Shown: piece by piece, positions 40,619 through 50,084 of the stretch
Layout: each line of letters begins with the position of its first letter
How positions within the stretch are numbered: position 1 is the first letter of the stretch
Source of the DNA: Flavobacterium sp. UBA5153
GTDB lineage: Bacteria; Bacteroidota; Bacteroidia; Flavobacteriales; Flavobacteriaceae
Assembly (NCBI GenBank): GCA_002413745.1
Contig: DHXP01000043.1
Span: forward strand, 5,159-69,158
Length of the DNA stretch: 64,000 nucleotides
Direction: 5' to 3'
Made by a program: the position numbers and the translations under genes
The notes under the pieces: model-generated
What the model saw: the letters and a program-made list of their open reading frames with translations, nothing else
The model's database searches: none
What the model was told of the DNA's origin: nothing

Positions 40619-41788
40619 TTAATTAGCGGTGTAAAGTGATGTACCGTTTCCGATTTTAACATCATAATTTTTTAATTCTATTCCAAATGCATCAAAATAA
40701 AGCGCGGAAAGTCTTTTTTTGAGGTCTTCTTCGTGGCCTTTTTTTACCAAATTGATCGTGCAACCTCCAAAACCACCACCCATTAATCTGGAACCAATTA
40801 CGGATTTCTCCATTTTTACCGTATTGACCAGCATGTCTAATTCGGCACAACTTACTTCATATTCGGATGATAAACCTTCGTGAGTTTCTAACATTAGTTG
40901 TCCTAAAACTTCAATATTCCCATTGTCCAATGCCTCACAAGCCTTAATTACTCTTCCAATTTCTTTTACTACAAAATGACTTCTTTTAAAGACATCTTCG
41001 CTCATTTTGTCTTTTAAACTTAAAACCTGACTCTCATTACAATCTCTAAAGCTATTGATTTCCGGAAAATTATTTCTGATTATTGCCAATCCTTCTTCGC
41101 ATTCTTCCCGTCTTTTATTATAGGCCGATGTAAACAGCGAATGTTTCACATTGCTATCGAATAAAATTAAGGAATATTCACTGAAATTGGCGTCATGGTA
41201 TTCAAATTCCAATGTCCTGCAATCAATTTTTATCACTTTATTTTCCAAACCAAAAACGCTCGAAAACTGATCCATTATACCACAATTAATACCAACCCAA
41301 TGTTCTGCTTTTTGTCCCATTAATGCAATATCCAATGGTTTTATATTCAAATTAAAAAGTTCATTAATCCCAAATAAAAAACCACATTCTAAAGCTGCCG
41401 ATGAAGACAAACCGGAACCAACAGGAATATTACTGCTAAAAACACAATTAAAACCTTCAAAAGAAAAGCCGTTAATTTTCAATTGATTGATAACGCCACG
41501 TAAATAATTTGTCCAAACTTTTTCATTCAGCTGCATCGTATCCGCCAAATCAATTTCAAATTCATCATCAAGGTCTATTGCCATTATTTTAGATTGATTT
41601 GAATTGTTTTTTTCGAAAGCAAAACAAATAATTTTGTCAATTGCCGCAGGCAAAACAAATCCGTCGTTGTAATCGATATGTTCGCCAATGATGTTAATTC
41701 TCCCCGGCGAAAGCACTATTTTTTCTGGAGATGAACCAAAAGTTGTTTGAAAAAAAGTTGTCGTTTTTTTAATTAATATGTCATTCAT
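40619..41788 (-). CDS. galK: galactokinase
   Basis: Phosphorylates D-galactose at C1 with ATP. 389 residues of the GHMP kinase family. It has the GalK signature PGRINIIGEHIDYNDGFVLP at residues 28-47, the phosphate loop PVGSGLSSSAALE, and MGGGFGGCTINLV near the C-terminus. It overlaps the preceding GH2 stop by one base (TAATG) and abuts galT, so all three are translated as a coupled unit. Cytoplasmic. Confidence 0.97.
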   Translation of the reverse strand: MNDILIKKTTTFFQTTFGSSPEKIVLSPGRINIIGEHIDYNDGFVLPAAIDKIICFAFEKNNSNQSKIMAIDLDDEFEIDLADTMQLNEKVWTNYLRGVINQLKINGFSFEGFNCVFSSNIPVGSGLSSSAALECGFLFGINELFNLNIKPLDIALMGQKAEHWVGINCGIMDQFSSVFGLENKVIKIDCRTLEFEYHDANFSEYSLILFDSNVKHSLFTSAYNKRREECEEGLAIIRNNFPEINSFRDCNESQVLSLKDKMSEDVFKRSHFVVKEIGRVIKACEALDNGNIEVLGQLMLETHEGLSSEYEVSCAELDMLVNTVKMEKSVIGSRLMGGGFGGCTINLVKKGHEEDLKKRLSALYFDAFGIELKNYDVKIGNGTSLYTAN

Positions 41789-44124
41789 TATTTTAAAATT
41801 AAAAGGGTATTAGTTTGTAATTTTTCTGATGTGGCAGTGATTTTTATTGGATTTTTTAAATCCCGTGTTTTAAGAACAATAGTTGCAATTCCGGCTTCCG
41901 CTTTCACTGGATTTTCACCAATTAACTCCGCATTTCCTTCATTCAAAGTAAAAGTCACTTCATTATTTGCGGTTGGAATTATGGTTCCGTTGTTGTCCGT
42001 AATTTTTGCATAAACAAAAACCATATCCGGAAAATCAGGATTGATGATTTTTGAAGAACTATCATAACTCAACTCAATTTTGGTAGCATTTTCCGGAGAT
42101 TTAACAACGTTTGTGGCTGCCTTTTCTCCATTGATAAAACCTTCGGCTCGTAAAGTTCCTGAAATAAATTGGGCTAATTTAAAAACAAATGGCGGATGAT
42201 TTAAAGAATCGTTGCTTTTATTTAAATCAGGTTTCTTTTTCGAAACTAAAACGTCATTTAAATACAACGCAACTTCATCGCAATTGCTGTAAACGGTCAC
42301 ATTCAACGGCGAATTTTCGGTCCAATAATTAGCAATATGCACCATTGGCCCAGAAACCAATTTTTTATCTAAAACCACATTCGCATCGCGTTGGCTTTGG
42401 TAAAAATAATAGGCAAATTTCGGAATCCTGAAAATATCGCTTATTCCTGAACTTTCCAAATCAGGGCTGTAACCACGATTGTAATCAAACATTACCCAGT
42501 TGGCCTCGCCAATGGTTTGCGCTCCTTTTCTGTTAGAATTTGCCGCTTCCTGAAAATTAAATGCCTGTTGCAACAATCGTTTTTCGCCATTGCTTCGCAA
42601 CTGACGCGAAGTTCTTTCGTCTTCTTTCAAATTCGAAAATTCTTTTTGATTGAAGCCTGCATTTTGGGCATAATATTCCCAATCACCATATTCGGCGATG
42701 AGAATTTTTCTGTCTCCTTTGTTGTATTTTGTCCAATAATCCGGCGCCTTTGCGTGCTGGCGTGCTGGAATAAAAATATCGTAAGCCTCGTTATCAATCC
42801 AGCTTGCGCTGTAATTATTCTTGAAAGGCAACTCTTCTTTTAAAGTTTTGGTGGCTTCTTTCATAAAACTGTCACTCATGCCCGTTTCATTTAGAGAAGC
42901 TTCCCAAAAAATAATGCTCGGATGATTTCGGTCTCTTCGTGCCATTTCCCGAATGTTTTCGAACGCATTTTTTTGGAACGTTTCATTGCCAAAAAACTGC
43001 CAACCAGGCAAACTATTCATGACCAAAATCCCCAATTCGTCACACGCATTTAGGAAAGCTTCGGCATGCGGATAATGGGATAATCTCACGAAATCAAAAC
43101 CTGCATTTTTGATTTTCACGGCATCGCGATATTGTGCTTCATCGGAAATGGCGTACCCTAAATACGGATATTCCTGATGTTCGTTCGTTCCTGTTATGTA
43201 TAATTTTTCATCGTTGAGATAATAACCATCGCTCTTTATTTCTGATTTTCTGATACCGATTTTTTCAGAATAACTGTCAATAATTTGATTATTCGAAATT
43301 ACCTCAACTTCTAAATTGTATAAGTTTGGCTTGTTTATTGACCATAATTTCGGATTTATCACTGAAATATTCTGCGTAATTTCTTTCTCGTCATTAGGAT
43401 TTATGGTAAAATCACCTGATTTGTATTCTAGTTTTTCGCCGTCTCTATCAGTTAAAATAAATTTCAAATAGGCTTTCTTTTCAACAACAAATTCGTTTTT
43501 TAAATGAACTTGAACCGTTCCTTCCGCCTTGTCTTTATTGATATTGTCAAAATTCACAAAAATACCGCCACTTGCTTTTTTGTTGGCATTTACGGCATTG
43601 GTAATGTAAAATTTTTGGGTTGTAACCAAATAAACATTTCGATAAATTCCACCGTAATAATTAAAATCTAAATCCTTCAAAGGCTTTCCTGGAAGAAATT
43701 CCGGATTGTCTTCATTATTAACTTTGACTTTAATGATATTTTCCTTTTTTGAATGTAGAAAAGCGGTAACATCCACCGTAAAAGGCAAATATCCGCCTTT
43801 ATGATTGGCTACTTTTTGGTTGTTGATCCAAACATCGGCTTCTTGCATCACACCTTCAAAATAAAGGAAGACTTTCTTGTTTTTAGAATTGGCAACTTTG
43901 AACTTTTTTTGATACCAAGAAGTCCCTTGAAACTGTTTGATAACCACCAAAGGTTCGATTTTATCCGTATGTGGAATAGTGATGTTCTCCCAATTAGAAT
44001 TTACTTCTACTCTTTTGAATTCCCAATCCCCACCGAAATTGACTTTCGTTCTGGATTGTGAATTGACTTTTCCAAAAGAAAATAGTAGTACTAAAAAAAG
44101 GATATTTCTTAAAATGAATTTCAT
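41788..44124 (-). CDS. GH2 beta-galactosidase with C-terminal Ig-like domains
   Basis: 778 residues with a signal peptide ending at KVNSQ. An N-terminal jelly-roll (GTSWYQKKFKV), Ig-like domain, and GH2 barrel are followed by DUF4982-like and bacterial Ig-like C-terminal domains (about 570-778). The acid/base is in FWEASLNETG and the nucleophile is probably Glu in LIAEYGDWEYY. Shorter than LacZ and lacking the small-chain domain. It follows GH53 by 14 bp and overlaps galK, so release of galactose from galacto-oligosaccharides made by the galactanase is the likely role. The exact bond preference is unknown. Confidence 0.88.
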   Translation of the reverse strand: MKFILRNILFLVLLFSFGKVNSQSRTKVNFGGDWEFKRVEVNSNWENITIPHTDKIEPLVVIKQFQGTSWYQKKFKVANSKNKKVFLYFEGVMQEADVWINNQKVANHKGGYLPFTVDVTAFLHSKKENIIKVKVNNEDNPEFLPGKPLKDLDFNYYGGIYRNVYLVTTQKFYITNAVNANKKASGGIFVNFDNINKDKAEGTVQVHLKNEFVVEKKAYLKFILTDRDGEKLEYKSGDFTINPNDEKEITQNISVINPKLWSINKPNLYNLEVEVISNNQIIDSYSEKIGIRKSEIKSDGYYLNDEKLYITGTNEHQEYPYLGYAISDEAQYRDAVKIKNAGFDFVRLSHYPHAEAFLNACDELGILVMNSLPGWQFFGNETFQKNAFENIREMARRDRNHPSIIFWEASLNETGMSDSFMKEATKTLKEELPFKNNYSASWIDNEAYDIFIPARQHAKAPDYWTKYNKGDRKILIAEYGDWEYYAQNAGFNQKEFSNLKEDERTSRQLRSNGEKRLLQQAFNFQEAANSNRKGAQTIGEANWVMFDYNRGYSPDLESSGISDIFRIPKFAYYFYQSQRDANVVLDKKLVSGPMVHIANYWTENSPLNVTVYSNCDEVALYLNDVLVSKKKPDLNKSNDSLNHPPFVFKLAQFISGTLRAEGFINGEKAATNVVKSPENATKIELSYDSSSKIINPDFPDMVFVYAKITDNNGTIIPTANNEVTFTLNEGNAELIGENPVKAEAGIATIVLKTRDLKNPIKITATSEKLQTNTLLILK

Positions 44125-44138
44125 TGTTTTTTTGTAAT

Positions 44139-45182
44139 TTAATTTTTAAAAGCATCTAATGCTGGTGAAGGTTTTCCGTCAGATTGCCAAGCATTCAATT
44201 GATAGCCGCTCCAACTTTTTTCGCCTTCGGGTTCCCAATAAATCACGCCAAGTCCTTTGTTATTTGGAACCGCTTTTACAGCATTTATAACTGCAACCAA
44301 CATATCTTTGGTGTTTTGTACCAAAGTGTAATCGCCTCCAACTTCTACAACCATCACTTCTTTTCCGTATCTTGAAGCCATATCTTTTAGATTATTTCCC
44401 AAGTCGGCAATCGTGGCCGTGTAATCGCTTTTTATCCAATACGGATAATAGGACATTCCAATTACGTCATATTTTACATTGTTGGCTTTGGCATTGTCAA
44501 AAAACCATCTGAATTTAGAATTGTCGTTACCTTGGTCGATATGAACGATTACTTTGATATCTGAATTTATAGCTTTTGTAGCCTCATATCCTTTGTTTAA
44601 TAATTGAGCTAGTTGGCTAAAATTAGAAGAGCTCCCTTCCGGCCACAACATTCCTCCCGGAATTTCATTGCCAATTTGCACCCACTCGGGAGTTACGCCC
44701 GCTGATTTTAGCGCACTCAACACATCAAAAGTATGATTGTAAACATCATTCAATAATTCTGAAAAAGTATGATTTGTCCAAGCGGCAGGTTTTGTTTGTT
44801 TACCCGGATCTGCCCAAGAATCACTATAATGAAAATCAATCATGATGCGCATTCCCATGTTTTTAGCTCGCAATGCCATGGCTACCGTTTCGGCTTTACT
44901 GCAATGTCCACTTGCTTTATCGTTTGAAGGATTTACCCAAACGCGAAGGCGAATCGTATTAATCCCTCTATCTTTCAGCAATTGCAAACAATCCTTTTGT
45001 GTGCCGTCAGTATCATAAAATTTATATCCCGTGGCTTCCATTTGCGATAACCATCCCACATCAGCCCCTTTTGCAAATGCAACCGCCATTGGTGTTGTTT
45101 CAGGGGTTTGAGCTTTACTGCATGAAGAAAAAATCAATGACAATAAAAGCACCAACGACAATAAGGTTCTTGTTTTTTTCAT
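44139..45182 (-). CDS. arabinogalactan endo-beta-1,4-galactanase, GH53 lipoprotein
   Basis: Cuts beta-1,4-galactan chains of type I arabinogalactan. 347 residues from the start MKKTRTLLSLVLLLSLIFSSC. I chose this ATG at 45182 rather than 45200 because it begins a clean lipoprotein signal and avoids overlapping the galM stop. The GH53 barrel starts at KGADVGWLSQMEATGYKF. Acid/base Glu lies in QIGNEIPGGMLWP and the nucleophile in VVEVGGDYT. Lipidation after SSC suggests surface exposure. The second gene of the galM-GH53-GH2-galK-galT operon, which gives the operon its galactan assignment. Confidence 0.92.
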   Translation of the reverse strand: MKKTRTLLSLVLLLSLIFSSCSKAQTPETTPMAVAFAKGADVGWLSQMEATGYKFYDTDGTQKDCLQLLKDRGINTIRLRVWVNPSNDKASGHCSKAETVAMALRAKNMGMRIMIDFHYSDSWADPGKQTKPAAWTNHTFSELLNDVYNHTFDVLSALKSAGVTPEWVQIGNEIPGGMLWPEGSSSNFSQLAQLLNKGYEATKAINSDIKVIVHIDQGNDNSKFRWFFDNAKANNVKYDVIGMSYYPYWIKSDYTATIADLGNNLKDMASRYGKEVMVVEVGGDYTLVQNTKDMLVAVINAVKAVPNNKGLGVIYWEPEGEKSWSGYQLNAWQSDGKPSPALDAFKN

Positions 45183-45186
45183 GATA

Positions 45187-46239
45187 TTAATACATTTCAA
45201 ATTTAAAAGTTGTTTTGTGCGAATAGGTTTCTCCTTTTTTCAAAACAGCGTTCGGGAAATGACTGTGATTGGGTGCGTCAGGAAAATTCTGAGTTTCGAA
45301 ACAAATGCCACTCAAAGAATGATAATTTGCATTTTCCTTGCCTTTTATAATATCAAAACAATTACCTCCCACATATATATGAACCGCCGGCCGATCCGTA
45401 TAAACCGACATTTTCAGATTGTTATTTTTACTGAAAAACGATGCTGCTAGTTTGTTCTCTTTATTTAAAATATAGGTATTGTCAATTTTTGAAGGACATT
45501 TTTTTGGCAAACCAAAATCAAACGAGTGATTGTACAAATCAACTAATTTTCCCGTTGGAATATTTTCATTGCTAGTTTCCAATATTTTTATTGAATTCAC
45601 AAATAGCTCTTGATCAGAAACAGTTGAATTATGACCATTGAGGTTGAAATAACTATGATGGGTTAAGTTTACGACAGTATCTTCAGTTGTCATTGCTTTG
45701 TAGTCAATAATTAATTCGTTTTCTTCGGACAAAGTATAGGTCAGTTCCACTGTTAAATCTCCTGGATAATTTTCTTCCTTATCAGGACTAAAATAGGTTA
45801 AAGTTATTGATGGATTTTTATCATAATTTACATTTTTAACTTTCCAGACCTTTTGACTAAAACCGGCATTCCCACCGTGAAGCGAATGATTATTGTTGTT
45901 CTTATTCAAATGAAAGGTTTCATTGTTCAAACTAAAAGTACCATTATTGATACGACCCGCAAATCTGCCAACGGTTGCTCCAAAATAAGGTGCGCTTTCT
46001 AAATCGAATGATTTTAAGTACAATTCTAAATTGTCAAACCCCAAAACAACATCTACAATTTCACCATTCTTTAATGGTATTTTCAATGCCGTAATGGTAG
46101 CCCCATAATTGATAATTTTTAATCGCATTCCGTTTTTATTGGTTAATTCATAAGAATGAATAGCTTCTCCATCAGGCATTAAACCAAATAATTTCGCTGT
46201 GGAACCAGTTGTAAAATGTGATATGTGTTTTATTTCCAT
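45187..46239 (-). CDS. galM: aldose 1-epimerase (galactose mutarotase)
   Basis: 350 residues from the ATG at 46239. An upstream TTG at 46266 would lie inside the putative -7 box, so I rejected it. Catalytic His is in NLTHHSYFNLNG, with HGGNAGFSQKVW and CFETQNFPDAPNHSHFPN (Glu). No signal peptide, so cytoplasmic, unlike the lipoprotein paralog at 257-1438. First gene of the galactan operon, divergent from the GntR regulator. It supplies alpha-D-galactose for GalK. Confidence 0.93.
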   Translation of the reverse strand: MEIKHISHFTTGSTAKLFGLMPDGEAIHSYELTNKNGMRLKIINYGATITALKIPLKNGEIVDVVLGFDNLELYLKSFDLESAPYFGATVGRFAGRINNGTFSLNNETFHLNKNNNNHSLHGGNAGFSQKVWKVKNVNYDKNPSITLTYFSPDKEENYPGDLTVELTYTLSEENELIIDYKAMTTEDTVVNLTHHSYFNLNGHNSTVSDQELFVNSIKILETSNENIPTGKLVDLYNHSFDFGLPKKCPSKIDNTYILNKENKLAASFFSKNNNLKMSVYTDRPAVHIYVGGNCFDIIKGKENANYHSLSGICFETQNFPDAPNHSHFPNAVLKKGETYSHKTTFKFEMY

Positions 46240-46263
46240 TGCTTTTTTATCAAAAACGAAATT

Positions 46264-46309
46264 CAAAATTATACTGTTTTTATATTTTTACATACCAGTA
46301 CCTACCAGT
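46264..46309 (-). promoter_or_regulatory. galactan operon promoter with tandem GntR operator
   Basis: On the minus strand ACTGGTA-GGT-ACTGGTA (46293-46309) is a direct repeat with a 10-bp period. TAATTTTG (46264-46271), a good TAnnTTTG -7 box, lies 21 bp downstream, so the repeat covers the -33 region. This is the layout of a repressor site for the divergent regulator gene at 46343. Confidence 0.6.
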
Positions 46310-46342
46310 TATTTTGTGTATCTTGCAAAAAAATATTTTTTT

Positions 46343-47341
46343 ATGAAAATTATTTCAATTCAAAACAATTTTGGCATACCAAAATACAAGCAAATTATCC
46401 TATCTATTGAAAAGGCAATTGAAGATGAAAAGTTAAAAAAAGACGAAAGATTGCCATCAATAAACAAAGTCTGCATGGAGTTTTCTTTGTCACGTGATAC
46501 CGTTTTGCAGGCCTATGAAGAATTAAAAAAGAGAGGTATTATTTATGCTATTCTCGGCAAAGGCTACTATATAAAAAGCATTGAAGTCACCATAAAACAA
46601 AGGATATTTTTACTTTTTGAGGAGTTGAATATTTTCAAGGAAGACCTTTACAATTCGTTTTTGGAAAGCATTGGAAAAAATGTCCAAGTAGATATTTTCT
46701 TCCATCATTTTAATATTCAGGTTTTTCAAAAATTGATAAATGACAGCAATGGAAATTATACAAAATACATCATAATGCCAACCAATTTAGCCGAAGCCGC
46801 TTCGATTATAAAAACCCTACCGGTGAATGAAGTTTATATATTAGACCAAACAAATTCGGAACTTAAAACCTTTCCCGCAGTTTATCAAAATCACAAGAAA
46901 GATATTTATGACGCTTTATTAAAAGGAAAATCTAAATTATTTAAATATAAAAAACTGATTTTGATCTTTCCTGGATTTAGGGAACCCCTAGGGATGAAAG
47001 AAGGATTCGAAAAATTTTGCATTGATTTTTTAATAGAATATGAAATTATTACAGAGTTTACCAACAGAGAAATAAAAATAGGAGAAATATATATCATACC
47101 AAATGACAGGGATTTAGTAAGTGTAATCGAAAAATCGAAACTTCAAAATCTAAAACTAGGTCAAGACTTTGGAATTATTTCTTACAACGAAACACCATTA
47201 AAAAAAGTGGTAGAAAATGGCATTACCACTATTTCTACTGATTTTGAAGCAATGGGAAAAATATTGGCAAAAATGATATTGAATGGAAAGAAAGAGCAAA
47301 TAGAAAATAAATGTTCCTTGATTATCCGGAATTCATTGTGA
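46343..47341 (+). CDS. GntR-family regulator with sugar-binding-like domain
   Basis: 332 residues from the ATG at 46343; a longer frame upstream would run through the promoter region. An N-terminal winged helix (KQIILSIEKAIEDEKLKKDE, then LPSINKVCMEFSLSRDTVLQAYEELKKRG) is typical of GntR. It joins a LacI-like periplasmic-binding-protein domain (about 90-330) that should sense galactose or an oligosaccharide. Divergent from galM-GH53-GH2-galK-galT, across a 103-bp gap with tandem ACTGGTA repeats. Probably the local repressor. Confidence 0.87.
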   Translation: MKIISIQNNFGIPKYKQIILSIEKAIEDEKLKKDERLPSINKVCMEFSLSRDTVLQAYEELKKRGIIYAILGKGYYIKSIEVTIKQRIFLLFEELNIFKEDLYNSFLESIGKNVQVDIFFHHFNIQVFQKLINDSNGNYTKYIIMPTNLAEAASIIKTLPVNEVYILDQTNSELKTFPAVYQNHKKDIYDALLKGKSKLFKYKKLILIFPGFREPLGMKEGFEKFCIDFLIEYEIITEFTNREIKIGEIYIIPNDRDLVSVIEKSKLQNLKLGQDFGIISYNETPLKKVVENGITTISTDFEAMGKILAKMILNGKKEQIENKCSLIIRNSL

Positions 47342-47389
47342 TAAATCAAGGTGTTTAATTTGTGTTTAAGCTGTTCAAATATTTATGTT

Positions 47390-48409
47390 CTAACAAATTC
47401 TTGGCAACTGTTCCCCAATTAACGGACTCACTACCCTTTTGCCCCCAAAGGCACTTTCCAGAATAATTTTAGCTTTCACATCATTGGTTATTTTGCCGAT
47501 TATGGATGGGTTTTGACCCAATGATTGCAAGATTTCCATTATTTCATTCTCGACAGATTTCGAAACTATGCAGGCAAAAACCCCTTCGTTTGCAACATAT
47601 AATGGATCAAGCCCAAGAATTTCGCAAGCACTTCGCACCTGACTTTCGACAAGAATTTTTTCGTCTTCCAGAAGCATTCCGAGATTGCTTTCAGTCGTAA
47701 TTTCGTGCAATACCGATGCTAATCCACCGCGAGTGGCATCTCTCAAAAAATGAATATCTTCTCCACATTTGTCCATCAACGACTCGACAATTTTATTTAG
47801 ATTGGTCGTATCACTGAGAATTTCGCTTTCAAACTGTAACCCTTCTCTTTCAGACATTATCGCCATTCCGTGAGAAGCTATTGGCATATTAACTATTATT
47901 GAATCTCCGGATTGTATCCTGTCGATTCTAATATTGGCGTTTTCGTGCAAAACACCAATTCCTGAAGTATTGATATAAATCTTGTCTCCTTTCCCTTTCT
48001 CAACCACTTTAGTATCTCCGGTCACAATAAATACGTTTGCCTTGTCGGCAGTTTTCCTGATAGATTTGATGATTTCGGTAAATTCTTCGATTCCAAATCC
48101 TTCTTCAATAATAAAAGACAAGGATAAATATTTGGGAATTGCACCACACATTGATAAATCATTTACGGTTCCATTAACGGCTAATTCGCCGATATTCCCA
48201 CCTTTAAAAAAAATTGGACTAATCACGTAACTATCGGTGGTAAAAGCTAATTTCCCTTGTATATCAAGAAAGGCTCCATCATGCCTTACATTCAGAATTG
48301 GATTATTCAAATGTTTAAAAATTACTTCATTCAAAAGCCTTGTCGTATGTTCACCGCCGCTCCCGTGATGCAGATTTATTTTTTCTTTGTTGTCCTGAAG
48401 GTTTTGCAT
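47390..48409 (-). CDS. hypE: hydrogenase maturation carbamoyl dehydratase HypE
   Basis: HypE dehydrates the thiocarbamate on its C-terminal cysteine to make the cyanide ligands of the NiFe active site. 339 residues ending in the expected PRIC, with the HGSGGEHTTRLL start and PurM-like GDTKVVEKGKGDKIYI and FLRDATRGGLASVLHEI motifs. Last gene of hypA-hypB-hypC-hypE on the minus strand, 27 bp after hypC. Cytoplasmic. Confidence 0.97.
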   Translation of the reverse strand: MQNLQDNKEKINLHHGSGGEHTTRLLNEVIFKHLNNPILNVRHDGAFLDIQGKLAFTTDSYVISPIFFKGGNIGELAVNGTVNDLSMCGAIPKYLSLSFIIEEGFGIEEFTEIIKSIRKTADKANVFIVTGDTKVVEKGKGDKIYINTSGIGVLHENANIRIDRIQSGDSIIVNMPIASHGMAIMSEREGLQFESEILSDTTNLNKIVESLMDKCGEDIHFLRDATRGGLASVLHEITTESNLGMLLEDEKILVESQVRSACEILGLDPLYVANEGVFACIVSKSVENEIMEILQSLGQNPSIIGKITNDVKAKIILESAFGGKRVVSPLIGEQLPRIC

Positions 48410-48436
48410 TAAATAGTATTATTTTTAAAAAAACAG

Positions 48437-48673
48437 TTAAATTCCTTCCCCCATTTGCTTTAATACTGACATTGTGGCCCTGGCCTCTTCTTCATTTATT
48501 ATTCCAATGGCGGCTCCAACATGCACTAATAAATAATCGCCAATTTTAGCTTCTGGAACCAAAGCCAGATTCACTTCCTTTATAACTCCTTCGAATGATA
48601 CGCTGCCAATTCTAAATGTTTCATCCAGTTCTGATATGACTTTTTCTAATTTTCCCGGTATGGCTAAACACAT
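48437..48673 (-). CDS. hypC: hydrogenase maturation chaperone HypC
   Basis: Small chaperone that carries the Fe(CN)2CO unit with HypD and binds the large-subunit precursor. 78 residues starting MCLAIPGKLEKV with the essential Cys2, then GAAIGIINEEEARATMSVLKQM. It lies 4 bp after hypB and 27 bp before hypE. Confidence 0.96.
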   Translation of the reverse strand: MCLAIPGKLEKVISELDETFRIGSVSFEGVIKEVNLALVPEAKIGDYLLVHVGAAIGIINEEEARATMSVLKQMGEGI

Positions 48674-48677
48674 ATTG

Positions 48678-49514
48678 TTATGATTTTAATGATTTTTTTA
48701 AAAAATTATACCAAGTTTCCATTCCTTCCCCGGTGTATGCAGAAACTTCGAAAAACTCAAGATTGGGATTCACCTTTTTTGCATACTCTTTCAACTTTTC
48801 CATATCAAATTTGAGATAAGGCAATAAGTCAATTTTATTGATGATGCACACTTGTGAACCGTAAAACATGTCGGGATATTTTATGGGTTTATCCTCTCCT
48901 TCGGTGATTGAAATAATGACAACTCTTATGTTTTCACCCAAATCAAACATGGCAGGACAAACTAAATTTCCAACATTTTCTATCATCATCAAAGAACCGT
49001 CTTTTGGCGAAAGTTCCTTGACTGCTTTTGCAATCATTTCGCTATCAAGGTGACAACCTTTGCCTGTATTGATTTGTATCACGGGAACTTTGAGAGCCGC
49101 AATCCTATCGGCATCATTTGTTGTTTGCTGGTCGCCTTCGATGACGTTAAACGAAATTTCGTTTTTCAAGTCGGCAATGGTTCGTTCCAGCAATGATGTT
49201 TTTCCGGAACCTGGGGAGCTGACTAAATTGATGGCAAATATATTCTTGGCTTCAAAATAGCCTTTATTTCTTTCGGCCAACAAATCATTTTTGTGCAAAA
49301 TCTCTTTTTCCAAATTGATTTCTCTGGCATTTTGATGATCGTCATGATGATGTTCATGGGTATGACTATGGTCATGATCGTGGTCATGACTGTGGCTATG
49401 GTCATGATGTTCTTGTCCATGGTAGTGCGTATGAGAATGTTGAATGGCTTTACCATCCACTTTTATGATTCTAGCTCCGTTTCCATCTGAGTTGCATCCA
49501 CAAGTTACACACAT
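48678..49514 (-). CDS. hypB: hydrogenase nickel GTPase HypB with His-rich N-terminus
   Basis: GTPase for nickel insertion. 278 residues. N-terminal MCVTCGCNSDG carries the high-affinity CxxCGC nickel site. Residues 27-61 hold a long His/Asp tract for nickel storage. The G domain has SSPGSGKTSLLE (P-loop), IEGDQQTTNDADR and NKIDLLPY. It is 10 bp after hypA and 4 bp before hypC. The His tract suggests the cell buffers nickel, consistent with the His-rich NiCoT at 58513. Confidence 0.97.
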   Translation of the reverse strand: MCVTCGCNSDGNGARIIKVDGKAIQHSHTHYHGQEHHDHSHSHDHDHDHSHTHEHHHDDHQNAREINLEKEILHKNDLLAERNKGYFEAKNIFAINLVSSPGSGKTSLLERTIADLKNEISFNVIEGDQQTTNDADRIAALKVPVIQINTGKGCHLDSEMIAKAVKELSPKDGSLMMIENVGNLVCPAMFDLGENIRVVIISITEGEDKPIKYPDMFYGSQVCIINKIDLLPYLKFDMEKLKEYAKKVNPNLEFFEVSAYTGEGMETWYNFLKKSLKS

Positions 49515-49524
49515 AGCATTATTA

Positions 49525-49866
49525 TTAGTTTATTATTAATTTCTTGATTTTTAATTCTTTACCGGAAATAATGTTTTTGAACGGGCTATTGCACTTTGGG
49601 CAGGAATCGTAAATTTTTCCCAATCTATATTCCATATCACACTCGGCACATTTTGCCCTTCCTTCAGGTTCAGTAATTATTACTTTTGAATCTTGCAAAA
49701 CAGTGCCATTGGCGCTAAGTTCCCAAACAAAATTTAAAGATTGTATCTCTACTCCCGAAAGTTTGCCAATTTCTAAATATATCTCCAAAACCTTTACTCC
49801 ACCACCATTTTCCACCTCCTTTTCGGCAGTTTTAATAATAGAAGTTACAATAGATAATTCATGCAT
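49525..49866 (-). CDS. hypA: hydrogenase nickel chaperone HypA
   Basis: Nickel metallochaperone that works with HypB. 113 residues, starting MHELSIVTSI with the nickel-binding His2, and a zinc site CAECDMEYRLGKIYDSCPKC with two CxxC pairs. First gene of the hypA-hypB-hypC-hypE cluster, divergent from the hydrogenase structural genes. Confidence 0.96.
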   Translation of the reverse strand: MHELSIVTSIIKTAEKEVENGGGVKVLEIYLEIGKLSGVEIQSLNFVWELSANGTVLQDSKVIITEPEGRAKCAECDMEYRLGKIYDSCPKCNSPFKNIISGKELKIKKLIIN

Positions 49867-50084
49867 ACCATTTCAATTCATAAAGACAATAAAACTATTT
49901 TTTCGATACTAAAAAATTCTATCTAGACAAATATAGTAAAATTATTACGACATCTATATTGTTAAATAATTATTAAATTCACAAAATAAATTGCCTTTTA
50001 TTGAGTCTCATTCTAAATATTATTATGTAGTAAAAGTTATAATAATAATATGTAAATTTATAGGATATTTAAAAAAAATGTATT
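49867..50084. promoter_or_regulatory. divergent promoter region of hyp and hydrogenase operons
   Basis: 218 bp, very AT-rich, between hypA (minus) and the small subunit gene (plus). A TATATTTG -7 candidate for hypA lies at 49928-49935 on the complement. I see no clear palindromic operator, so the regulator is not identified. Confidence 0.5.

Noticed and set aside
46240-46266. TTG start extending the galactan galM
   Set aside because: The TTG forms part of the TAATTTTG promoter box; the ATG at 46239 fits the family start.
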